Positions 1 to 7,071 of a stretch of 64,000 nt of DNA are shown here, one piece after another (the stretch's first letter is position 1; the number at the start of each line of letters is the position of its first letter). The notes beneath the pieces are model-generated. The model was not told where the DNA came from and searched no databases. It saw only the letters and a list, made by a program, of their open reading frames with translations. Origin of the DNA: an uncultured Latescibacterota bacterium (lineage in GTDB: Bacteria > Latescibacterota > UBA2968 > UBA8231); assembly GCA_958295495.1 (NCBI GenBank), contig OY282352.1, positions 1 through 64,000 of the forward strand, written 5' to 3'. The position numbers and the translations under genes are program-made.

Positions 1-247
1 CCGCGTAGTCGAGGTCCGGGCGGTTGAAGTCGCCCGGGGCCGTGACCAAGGGGATGCAAAGGCCGGCGTCGGCAAAGCGGCGCGCAGCCTCCGGCAGGGC
101 CGTGGCCACATTGTCGGGGTTGACTGGGTAGCCGTCGCGCACACACAGGTCGGCTCCCTGCACGCCAATGGCCTGCAAGGCGTCGATGAGTTGCGGGATA
201 TTGAGGCCCTCTAAGTGCTTGGTAAATGCGATATACGTCAGGTTCAC
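1..247 (-). CDS. Sugar phosphate isomerase/epimerase-like TIM barrel protein, N-terminal part only
   Basis: The gene runs off the left edge, so only the first 82 codons are present. The translation begins MNLTYIAFTKHLEGLNIPQL and continues with a GVQGADLCVRDGYPV stretch, the usual first beta-alpha units of the xylose isomerase-like TIM barrel family (sugar phosphate isomerases/epimerases). The start is a GTG at 247; it is chosen because an AAAGGAGG Shine-Dalgarno lies about 8 bases upstream on the minus strand. It is divergent from the dioxygenase gene at 345, with a 97-bp shared promoter region. Substrate cannot be told from this fragment. In related genomes such proteins sit in sugar or polyol catabolic clusters, which fits the aldolases at 22.8-25.6 kb. 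Confidence 0.72.
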   Translation of the reverse strand, partial: MNLTYIAFTKHLEGLNIPQLIDALQAIGVQGADLCVRDGYPVNPDNVATALPEAARRFADAGLCIPLVTAPGDFNRPDLDYA

Positions 248-274
248 GCTGCGCCCTCCTTTCTCTATATTTGT

Positions 275-303
275 TTGACAATGTGGGGTAAGGGTATCAA
301 AAT
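275..303 (+). promoter_or_regulatory. Candidate sigma70-type promoter for the dioxygenase gene
   Basis: A perfect -35 box TTGACA (275-280) is followed after 17 bases by CAAAAT (298-303), which matches four of six positions of the -10 consensus. The predicted start would leave a leader of about 35 bases before the ATG at 345. This is sequence matching only. Confidence 0.4.
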
Positions 304-344
304 ATCGGCCAAGTGCCAACAAACTAAACGGAGCTAGTAGAATT

Positions 345-1277
345 ATGGAAGCAATCAAAATGGAACCCAGTCCGGCGATTGAGGTCCCCAAGCCGCTCAC
401 CCCCGCCCAAGTGCAGTCCTTTGTTGACGACGGCTATCTCGTCGTGCCAGGCTTGATGGAAGAAACCGAACTCGCCGAACTCAAACGCGACCTCTTAGAC
501 GTGGCGCGCGGCCGCTACGAGTGCGATAACATCGAGCCGGTCGATCCCGCCCTCAGCGATCAAGCGGTGCTGAAAAGCATCCTCTGCATCCACCAGCCGC
601 ACTACGTCAGTCCAGTCATCGAAAAGTACGTCCGCCACCCCAAGATATGCGGCGTCCTGAGCCAGATCACCGCCGCGCACCTGCCCTTTTGGGACGGCAG
701 CGTCAAGTGCATGCAGTCCATGTACTTCGTCAAGCCGCCCAACTTCCAAGGGCAGGCTTGGCACCAAGACGAGATCTACATCCCCACGCGGGATCGCTCG
801 CTTATTGGCGCGTGGATCGCGGTGGATGACGCCACCGTGGAAAACGGCTGCCTGTACGTCATTCGCGGGTCGCACCGGCCCGGGTATCTCTACCCGCAGC
901 GGCCCCACGAAAACCCGGACGAGTTCGACTTCGCGCCCGAAAGCTACGGCTTTGACGAGCGCGTCGAGATCCCGGTTGAAGTGGAGGCCGGGGCCCTCGT
1001 ATTCTTCAACGGCTATCTCCTCCACCGCTCGTACAAAAACCGCGGCACGACCTATCGCCGCGTCTTGGTCAACCACTACTGCAATGCTTGGAGCCTGTTG
1101 CCCTGGAGCCTTGAAGCAGGCGAGTCGCCCGCCCGCGCTGACCGGCGCAACATCGTGCCCGTGGCCGGCATCGACCCCTACGCTTGGAAGGGCTATCAAA
1201 CGCCGGCCAAGTCCGTGGGGCTGCGGCACTGCAAGGCCATCGACGAAATCCGCGCCGGCGGCGAGAAACACGCATGA
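345..1277 (+). CDS. Phytanoyl-CoA dioxygenase (PhyH) family Fe(II)/2-oxoglutarate oxygenase
   Basis: A 310-aa cytosolic protein of the PhyH family, which hydroxylates diverse small molecules using Fe(II), O2 and 2-oxoglutarate. The iron-binding H-x-D is visible as AWHQDEIY (His140, Asp142), the distal His as GYLLHRSYKN (His227), and Arg residues that could hold 2-oxoglutarate follow at about 238-239. Length is normal for the family and the ORF is intact. The ATG at 345 has a GGAG about 11 bases upstream. The substrate is unknown: PhyH proteins are strongly expanded in Latescibacteria and Poribacteria and few have been characterised. It is followed 49 bp downstream by the ATPase gene on the same strand, possibly co-transcribed but functionally unrelated by appearance. 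Confidence 0.88.
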   Translation: MEAIKMEPSPAIEVPKPLTPAQVQSFVDDGYLVVPGLMEETELAELKRDLLDVARGRYECDNIEPVDPALSDQAVLKSILCIHQPHYVSPVIEKYVRHPKICGVLSQITAAHLPFWDGSVKCMQSMYFVKPPNFQGQAWHQDEIYIPTRDRSLIGAWIAVDDATVENGCLYVIRGSHRPGYLYPQRPHENPDEFDFAPESYGFDERVEIPVEVEAGALVFFNGYLLHRSYKNRGTTYRRVLVNHYCNAWSLLPWSLEAGESPARADRRNIVPVAGIDPYAWKGYQTPAKSVGLRHCKAIDEIRAGGEKHA

Positions 1278-1326
1278 AAATTAGTGGTCAGTCCCAACCC
1301 GCTTCCCCAAGACAGGACGAGCCATC

Positions 1327-2880
1327 ATGATCGCCAAGAGGCTCGAAACGCTGTGGCCGCAGCTTCAAGGCAAGAAGCCGCACCTGCCGCATCACCTCGA
1401 CGAACTCCGCCTGTGGGGCATCCGCGGCATCCATGATCTGAGAGTGACGTTCGACTATCCGGTGAGCGTGATCGCCGGCGGTAATGCCAGCGGCAAGTCA
1501 ACGGTGCTATTTGCCGCCGCTTGCGCCTATAAGGTCCCCGGGGCCGGTGTGAGAGACTTCGTGCCCTCTACCCTCTTCCCCGACTACCGTCCCAAGCACG
1601 GTGGTCGCGAAGACGGAAGACAACCGATCACCATCGAATTCGAGTACTCGACGCCAGACGGCCGACGTTCGATGCGCTGGCGGCGCGCCAAGGGCTGGAG
1701 CCGGAGCTTCTTCGGCCGCAAGGGTGCCGCGCAACCCGAACGCCCGGTTCACCTGCACACCCTGACTAACCTCAGCAACCCCTCTGAAGTCCGCGGGGTG
1801 CTCAGGATGTCTCATCTCAGGGACGCCCCTGAGGAGATACCGCTGACAGCTTCCCAGATCAGCTTCGCCCAGCAAATGTTGCCGTTCAACTACTCGGATG
1901 CCGTCAAACTGTCCAGCGGAAAGAAGAACTTACTGTTCGTGGAGCAGGAGGCTGGTGCGTCCTATTCCGAGCTACAGATGGCGGCGGGAGAGCGTACTAT
2001 TCTGCGGCTGTCCCAAGAAATTGCACAATTGAAAGGTGCCCTCGTCTTGATAGACGAAGTGGAAGCCGGCCTTCACCCGTGGGTGCAACAGCTCCTCATG
2101 TTGCAATTGCAGCAACTTGCTCTCCGCAACGACCTACAGATCATCGTCACTTCCCACAGCCCTGTGGTACTCAACTCAGTGCCAGTCAATGGGCGAATTT
2201 TCCTCGAACGCACCGAAAACGGCCAGGTGGTGCTGCTCCCACCTCATCGAGACATTATCCAAGACGCGCTTTACGGACGTTCCCACGACACCCTGAACCT
2301 GCTCTGTGAGGACGATGCCGCCGAAGGCATTCTGCATGGCGTTCTCGATCACCTTGCAACCAGTCAGGAAATCAGGAGCGAGTCGATTCGCGTTGGTCGC
2401 GACACGGGTGCGTCGGAGTTCCCAATGCACGCTGCGGCGTTCAGAAAATTCGGTTTGCTGGACGATTTTGCGTTCGTTCTCGACGGCGACCAGCGAGCCA
2501 GTGGCCTAGAGCAAAAAATCCGCGACGCCGCCGGGAGCACCAACGTGCCCGTTTTGTTTTTGCCGAGTAACCACGCCCCAGAAGTCTGGATATGGGAGCG
2601 TTTGCAACAGACCCCCGAACGCTGGGCCAATGGCTTGGGAACCAACCCGGAAAGCCTCGCCAGTAAAACCAGTCGGCTGGATGCGACCTACGACTCCGCG
2701 GGAGACACGCCAGCGAACATCGCCAAGAACAAGCTCCACGATCTAGCAGCAGCACAAAATCGCACCGCCTCCCAAGTCTGCCGCCTAATCGCACATAGCG
2801 AAGCAGCGGACGAAGCGAGTGCCCTCCAACCGCTGCTGGAATCTCTGAAAGATATCCTGTTGCAATGGCGTGCCGCTTGA
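1327..2880 (+). CDS. OLD-family endonuclease: ABC-type ATPase with C-terminal TOPRIM domain
   Basis: The 517-aa protein has an SMC/ABC-like ATPase domain: Walker A GGNASGKST (residues 51-59), a degenerate signature region around LQMAAGERT, Walker B ALVLIDEVEAGLHPW, and the switch histidine in VTSHSP. The last 180 residues look like an OLD-type TOPRIM domain, with acidic residues in LLCEDDAAEGIL and a D-x-D in FAFVLDGDQ. OLD proteins are ATP-controlled nucleases; several act in phage exclusion (P2 Old, Gabija GajA). No UvrD-like helicase is next to it, so it would be a stand-alone class 1 OLD type. It ends 7 bp before the convergent AlbA_2 gene. A general DNA-repair ATPase is the alternative, but the acidic TOPRIM residues favour OLD. 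Confidence 0.75.
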   Translation: MIAKRLETLWPQLQGKKPHLPHHLDELRLWGIRGIHDLRVTFDYPVSVIAGGNASGKSTVLFAAACAYKVPGAGVRDFVPSTLFPDYRPKHGGREDGRQPITIEFEYSTPDGRRSMRWRRAKGWSRSFFGRKGAAQPERPVHLHTLTNLSNPSEVRGVLRMSHLRDAPEEIPLTASQISFAQQMLPFNYSDAVKLSSGKKNLLFVEQEAGASYSELQMAAGERTILRLSQEIAQLKGALVLIDEVEAGLHPWVQQLLMLQLQQLALRNDLQIIVTSHSPVVLNSVPVNGRIFLERTENGQVVLLPPHRDIIQDALYGRSHDTLNLLCEDDAAEGILHGVLDHLATSQEIRSESIRVGRDTGASEFPMHAAAFRKFGLLDDFAFVLDGDQRASGLEQKIRDAAGSTNVPVLFLPSNHAPEVWIWERLQQTPERWANGLGTNPESLASKTSRLDATYDSAGDTPANIAKNKLHDLAAAQNRTASQVCRLIAHSEAADEASALQPLLESLKDILLQWRAA

Positions 2881-2887
2881 GACCCTG

Positions 2888-4933
2888 CTATCGGCTTTGG
2901 CCAGCACTCCCGCGCCCACTCCGTCGCGACGTTCGGCGATGCCTGCGGTGGCGAAAGCGGCTCAACTCCTCGGCGAAACGCGGCTCATCCGGTAGAAGTT
3001 CCAGCGCCTTTTGAAAGGCGGATTCCACGTCTCTGTTAGGGGCATGGAGCCAGTCGAGGGTGCGAGCAAGTTCGCGCCACGCCCAAGCATGGCGAGCGGG
3101 AGAGGCGTCCATCTGGATCACGCGCGCCAGCAATTCCCGGGCTTCAACGAGAAGGCGTCGGTTCACGTTCACTCCCCGCCACGATGACCTCCTTTTGTCC
3201 CTGACCTGTTGCGCCAGTCCAATTTTGGTCTGGGCAAATTCAAGAAGCGCACGAGAATCACCCAATACCACATCGCCCGCTTGCTCGAAATAACGATGCG
3301 CGGCCTGTGGATCGCGCAAGCGACGCGCCAGCATGGCCGTGTCGATAGCGTCCTGTGCTGAGACGACTTCGGACAGACTGCCGAGCAGACGCCGTGCATC
3401 GTCTTCTCTCCCATCTGTCAGAAGTGCCTCTACCAGCGTGTTCGCCACATTGGCGATAGCAATCCGTGGCCCTTGCTCCCGGAATCTGGCGAACACGGCT
3501 TTCGCTTCTTCCAATTGGCCTTGAGCCGCGTATAGGCGAATCATCTCAATCGCCAGAATCGCGGACGCTTCGTTTGCCTCCCAAGCCCCCTGCACTCGGT
3601 TGAAAGCCTCTCTGGCACTCCCAACGGTGCTGAGATAGGCTGCATCCTGTATGGCTGAAACAGCAGCGTACTCTGGATGTGCTGGCAGCGTCACCCGGAA
3701 ATAGGTTCGACCGGCGTCAAAATCGAACTTCGGGGTCGGCGATCCGTTTTGCTCCATCGCGTCGTAGATTTGCGGCAAGCCCGTCAGGCGTCCCTCTGCA
3801 AGTTTGAGTTCCTTGAGGAATTCGCCGATCCGCCGGTTGCGGGCCGGAACCGGCGGTACGGAGCCGCCCGGCACTAGATGGTCCTCGTCAATACCGGAAA
3901 CCGGGCCGGGATAGCTGATCACCTCAATGCGGTCGGGATAGAGATACACCTTGGTCGGCTCGACGATGTCCCTATCATAACCCCGATGATAGACGGCGTT
4001 GACGAGCGCCTCCCGCAAGGCGATGTGGGGGTAGTTGACCCACCCCCGCACTTGGCTGCGGTCGCGTTCCTTTTGCAGGTGGGCTTGAGAAAAATTCTCT
4101 AGGTAGCTCAGGCAGCCCCGCACCTGATCGGCCAGCGGGCCACGAAAAGAACGTTCGGCCTGTACGGTTCCGGCGCGACCCCCTGCAAACTGGACCACTT
4201 CGATTTTTGCACCGGCGAACCACCGCTCAGGGTCTTCAGAAAAAAACAGCAGGCCGACGTTGCGAGGTGCCTCGTGGTCGTTGACGGCTTTCGTTACGCG
4301 CATTCTCCGGTAGATTTCGAGGGGGTCCAGTGGATGGGTTGAGCTGATGAGGCCACTTCCCACGTCGTGCAAGTGCTCCCGCACTTTGACTTCGCGCAGA
4401 TCCTCAACTTGCGCATCCAATACCAGCCGGTCGTCCCAAGGAACGCGGGCCGTTTGTTCAAGGAGCATTCCCAATTGGCCGCTCTTTTCGGCATCAACGG
4501 TAGCAGCTCCCACCCGTATCCAGTACTTCCACTCTCCTCCCTTTGCATCCGGTGCGCGGTGCGGCCGGTTTTCGCTGGCCGGTACCCATACGACGAGGAT
4601 GTGCCGGTCCTCTACCAATTCGGGAGAAAATATGGGATCGTAAGACGGGTTCATGGCCTTGCACCGGCCGCGCAGCCAGTTCTCCGCCCGTTCCATATCT
4701 TCGGCTCCAAGTCCGGCAGGCGGCAGAACCGCTTGGCCACCCTGTTCGGCGACGCCGAGGACGACATAGCCACCGTTCAGATTCTGGTGGTCGTTTGCGA
4801 ACGCGCAAACGGTTTTCAGGACCTGCCATCCCGTGATTTGTTCGTTCCAGCTTGCCTTGAACTCCACGCGGGCCGATTCCACGGAGCGTTGGTGGAGAAG
4901 GTCATCGAGGTTGACGGAAAGGATGGTACTCAT
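2888..4933 (-). CDS. AlbA_2 (Schlafen-like) and HATPase_c_4 domain protein with TPR-like C-terminus
   Basis: A 681-aa protein. Residues about 20-150 resemble the AlbA_2/Schlafen putative nucleic-acid-binding domain (ARVEFKASWN, then NGGYVVLGV). Residues about 300-400 resemble HATPase_c_4, the RecG-related ATP-binding module, with LREALVNAVYHRGYD and RIEVISYPGPVSGI. Residues about 420-660 are helical and TPR-like (AAQGQLEEAKAVFARFRE). The C-terminus is very basic. Such proteins are annotated as transcriptional regulators or ATP-dependent helicase-related proteins; some Schlafen-like proteins take part in phage defence. It is convergent with the OLD nuclease and head-to-head with a broken HATPase_c_4 gene at 5035. 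The long TPR-like tail is not typical of the family. Confidence 0.75.
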   Translation of the reverse strand: MSTILSVNLDDLLHQRSVESARVEFKASWNEQITGWQVLKTVCAFANDHQNLNGGYVVLGVAEQGGQAVLPPAGLGAEDMERAENWLRGRCKAMNPSYDPIFSPELVEDRHILVVWVPASENRPHRAPDAKGGEWKYWIRVGAATVDAEKSGQLGMLLEQTARVPWDDRLVLDAQVEDLREVKVREHLHDVGSGLISSTHPLDPLEIYRRMRVTKAVNDHEAPRNVGLLFFSEDPERWFAGAKIEVVQFAGGRAGTVQAERSFRGPLADQVRGCLSYLENFSQAHLQKERDRSQVRGWVNYPHIALREALVNAVYHRGYDRDIVEPTKVYLYPDRIEVISYPGPVSGIDEDHLVPGGSVPPVPARNRRIGEFLKELKLAEGRLTGLPQIYDAMEQNGSPTPKFDFDAGRTYFRVTLPAHPEYAAVSAIQDAAYLSTVGSAREAFNRVQGAWEANEASAILAIEMIRLYAAQGQLEEAKAVFARFREQGPRIAIANVANTLVEALLTDGREDDARRLLGSLSEVVSAQDAIDTAMLARRLRDPQAAHRYFEQAGDVVLGDSRALLEFAQTKIGLAQQVRDKRRSSWRGVNVNRRLLVEARELLARVIQMDASPARHAWAWRELARTLDWLHAPNRDVESAFQKALELLPDEPRFAEELSRFRHRRHRRTSRRSGRGSAGQSR

Positions 4934-5034
4934 TGAGAAGACACCCCTTTACGCGGGTTGGCGTCGCTATTTATGTATCAAAAAGATAATATGCCAGCGT
5001 CTAAGAGGCGCAAGTTTGACGACATAGCTCTATC

Positions 5035-5534
5035 TTGTACTCCCGTTTGTCCTCGGACGATCTGATCCACGCCGAGCGGCTCGCCGGCCCGGTGTCCGAT
5101 CAGATCGACGCCGGAATCGCCTTCGTCGCCCATTTCATGCAAACAGGGGACTCCCCCCAGTACGACATCGATGTGGTTGACGAGGCCATTGTCAACGCGG
5201 TGGCCACCGCGACGAGGCCATTGCCGGCGCGAAAATCCGCCTGTTCCTGTTTGCCGACCGGCTGGAGTTGTATAGCCCCGGCAAGTTGCCCAACACCATC
5301 GCGATCGACGATATGGCCTACCGCACGTTCACCCGCAATCAGCTCTTGGTGCGCTTCCTGTCGCGGATTCGCAGCAAGCGCACCGGGCAGGTATTCCTCG
5401 AATCGCGCGGCGAAGGGGTGCGGAAAATTCTGGAGGATGGCGAAGCGCACTCAGGCCGACGCCCAAAGTACGAGCTATTCGGCGATGAACTTCGCTTGAC
5501 GTTGTGGGCCAAGGGAGTGCCAGCGGCCCCCTGA
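5035..5534 (+). pseudogene. Frameshifted, N-terminally truncated HATPase_c_4 (RecG-like) gene
   Basis: The first frame (from a TTG at 5035) encodes ERLAGPVSDQ and DEAIVNAVA and then turns to nonsense. The family sequence resumes in another frame as LELYSPGKLPNTIAID, FLESRGEGVRKI and DELRLTLWA, ending at 5534. Restoring one C near 5205 would read NAVAHRDEAIAGAKIRL, the expected HATPase_c_4 motif, so a single-base deletion explains the break. The N-terminal AlbA_2 domain is absent, so the gene is also truncated. It lies divergently 101 bp from the intact AlbA_2/HATPase_c_4 gene. A sequencing or assembly error at this one base cannot be excluded. Confidence 0.7.
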
Positions 5535-5830
5535 CCTTCTGGCGTATCGACGAGCGCTTGGCAGGTCCCGCTCGTCGTAAGCACCTAGGCCTCTTGCCCT
5601 ATCGAGGGAGGCCGGAACGATTCCCGCTCTACAGGATGGATCAGCAGCCAATACCGAGAGGCCGAACAGGTGCGGTCGTGGAGTCAGGCGGATAGGTGGC
5701 CGCTATCGGCCTTTGGTATCCAACCCTGTAACACAAAAAGCCCATTGCTGGGTACTGTTCGATACAGCTTGCCCCGACCACAAGCCGCCCGATCAGACCA
5801 TTGGCACTGGCATGGATATTGCAATACACG

Positions 5831-5857
5831 CACCAAAGCCGCCCCTTGGTGGTTTTT
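5831..5857 (+). terminator. Terminator-like hairpin upstream of the first 103-aa gene
   Basis: CACCAA and TTGGTG (6-bp stem, 9-base loop) are followed by GTTTTT, resembling a weak rho-independent terminator on the plus strand. It lies about 50 bp before the ATG of the 103-aa gene, so it could end upstream transcription or act as an attenuator. Confidence 0.3.
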
Positions 5858-5906
5858 AGCACGCCGTTTATATTCCCCCATCCTTGCCTGACACAGGAGC
5901 CCAGCC

Positions 5907-6218
5907 ATGAGCGAAAGCACCGATCCTCCAACCCGTGCGATCCCCACCCCCGGAGAAATGCCTTGGGTCATTAGCTATCTGCGCGACGACATTCAAGACC
6001 TCCGTCAAGACCTGCGAATTCAAATAAAAGCCGGACATGACCGCACCGACGAAACCAACAAGCGAATCGACGAGACCAACAAGCGAATCGACGAGACCAG
6101 CCACATGTTGGGCGAGCAGATCCGCGCCGTCCACAAGCGCATGGACACCTATTTCCTTTGGATAATGGGCACGTTGGTGACCGTCACCGGCATCCTCATC
6201 GCCGTCATCAAGCTCTGA
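5907..6218 (+). CDS. Small coiled-coil protein with C-terminal membrane anchor, copy 1
   Basis: A 103-aa protein of unrecognised family. It has a polar N-terminus, then heptad repeats (DETNKRI twice, then DETSHML) that predict a coiled coil at residues about 45-80, and one hydrophobic C-terminal segment (YFLWIMGTLVTVTGILIAVI). This layout recalls small XhlA-like membrane proteins, but no clear homology can be claimed. An AGGAG lies 8 bases before the ATG. Copy 2 at 6593 differs by only a few residues, and a third copy near 22.59 kb keeps only the membrane segment. The protein may oligomerise at the inner membrane. Confidence 0.6.
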   Translation: MSESTDPPTRAIPTPGEMPWVISYLRDDIQDLRQDLRIQIKAGHDRTDETNKRIDETNKRIDETSHMLGEQIRAVHKRMDTYFLWIMGTLVTVTGILIAVIKL

Positions 6219-6263
6219 CCGCGCCCCCCCGTAGCCCAGTGGAAAGCCCCAACTGAAAACTCC

Positions 6264-6347
6264 GCGCACTCGACCCATGGGGCTGCCGCGGGCAAGGCTT
6301 CGACGCCCGTTGCTTTGTGCTGGACGAACGGACCAAGCTCTGGCTAC
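6264..6347 (-). pseudogene. Fragment of the aldolase C-terminal extension, copy 1
   Basis: On the minus strand this encodes FVQHKA and EALPAAAPWVE, matching the C-terminal extension of the HpcH/HpaI aldolase-like gene at 22772-23926 (DNA 22965-23055). A short internal stretch is missing compared with that gene. No promoter or start is kept; it is a gene fragment carried in the 686-bp repeat. Confidence 0.7.
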
Positions 6348-6516
6348 CTGTGGGTGTCGGCCGCTGTTCGGCATACCACAGTCCTCTCGATACGGCCTTT
6401 GGCATCCAACCCTGTAACACAAAAAGCCCATTGCTGGGTACTGTTCGATACAGCTTGCCCCGACCACAAGCCGCCCGATCAGACCATTGGCACTGGCATG
6501 GATATTGCAATACACG

Positions 6517-6543
6517 CACCAAAGCCGCCCCTTGGTGGTTTTT
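6517..6543 (+). terminator. Terminator-like hairpin upstream of the second 103-aa gene
   Basis: Second copy, exactly 686 bp downstream, of the CACCAA/TTGGTG hairpin followed by GTTTTT. Confidence 0.3.
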
Positions 6544-6592
6544 AGCACGCCGTTTATATTCCCCCATCCTTGCCTGACACAGGAGCCCAGCC

Positions 6593-6904
6593 ATGAGCGA
6601 AAGCACCGATCCTTCAACCCGTGCGATCCCCACCCCCGGAGAAATGCCTTGGGTCATTAGCTATCTGCGCGACGACATTCAAGACCTCCGTCAAGACCTG
6701 CGAATTCAAATAAAAGCCGGACATGACCGCACCGACGAAACCAACAAGCGCATCGACGAGACCAACAAGCGCATCGACGAGACCAGCCACTTGTTGGGCG
6801 AGCAGATCCGCGCCGTCCACAAGCGCATGGACACCTATTTCCTTTGGATAATGGGCACGTTGGTGACCATCACCGGCATCCTCATCGCCGTCATCAAGCT
6901 CTGA
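6593..6904 (+). CDS. Small coiled-coil protein with C-terminal membrane anchor, copy 2
   Basis: Near-identical duplicate of the 103-aa protein at 5907. Visible substitutions include Pro to Ser near residue 8, Met to Leu after DETSH, and Val to Ile in the membrane segment. The open frame, RBS and coiled-coil heptads are kept, so both copies may still be expressed. The family is not recognised. Confidence 0.6.
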   Translation: MSESTDPSTRAIPTPGEMPWVISYLRDDIQDLRQDLRIQIKAGHDRTDETNKRIDETNKRIDETSHLLGEQIRAVHKRMDTYFLWIMGTLVTITGILIAVIKL

Positions 6905-6949
6905 CCACGACCCTCCCGTAGCCCAGTGGAAAGCCCCAACTGAAAACTC

Positions 6950-7033
6950 CGCGCGCTCAACCCATGGGGCTGCCGCGGGCAAGGCTTCGACGCCCGTTGC
7001 TTTGTGCTGGACGAACGGACCAAGCTCCGGCTA
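6950..7033 (-). pseudogene. Fragment of the aldolase C-terminal extension, copy 2
   Basis: Second copy of the fragment at 6264, again encoding PAAAPWVER on the minus strand. Its end (AAGCTCCGGCTAC) is also found just beyond the 3' ends of the second and third giant genes (12731 and 18621), so the same segment was rearranged several times. Confidence 0.7.
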
Positions 7034-7071
7034 CCTGTAGGTGATCAGCCGCTGTTCGGCATATAGCAGTC

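Larger units (their letters stand above)
5707..6392 (+). repeat. Tandem 686-bp repeat, unit 1
   Basis: This unit is nearly identical to the next one (6393 onward, offset 686 bp). It holds about 200 bp of upstream sequence with a terminator-like hairpin, the 103-aa gene, and an 84-bp fragment (6264-6347) homologous to the distal part of the aldolase gene at 22772-23926. The 170 bp between the pseudogene end (5534) and this unit shows no recognisable feature. Confidence 0.9.
6393..7070 (+). repeat. Tandem 686-bp repeat, unit 2
   Basis: Second unit, with scattered point differences from unit 1. It ends at the 3' end of the first giant gene, where the sequence CAGCCGCTGTTCGGCATA marks the junction. 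It therefore forms the left edge of the 15-kb array. Confidence 0.9.
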
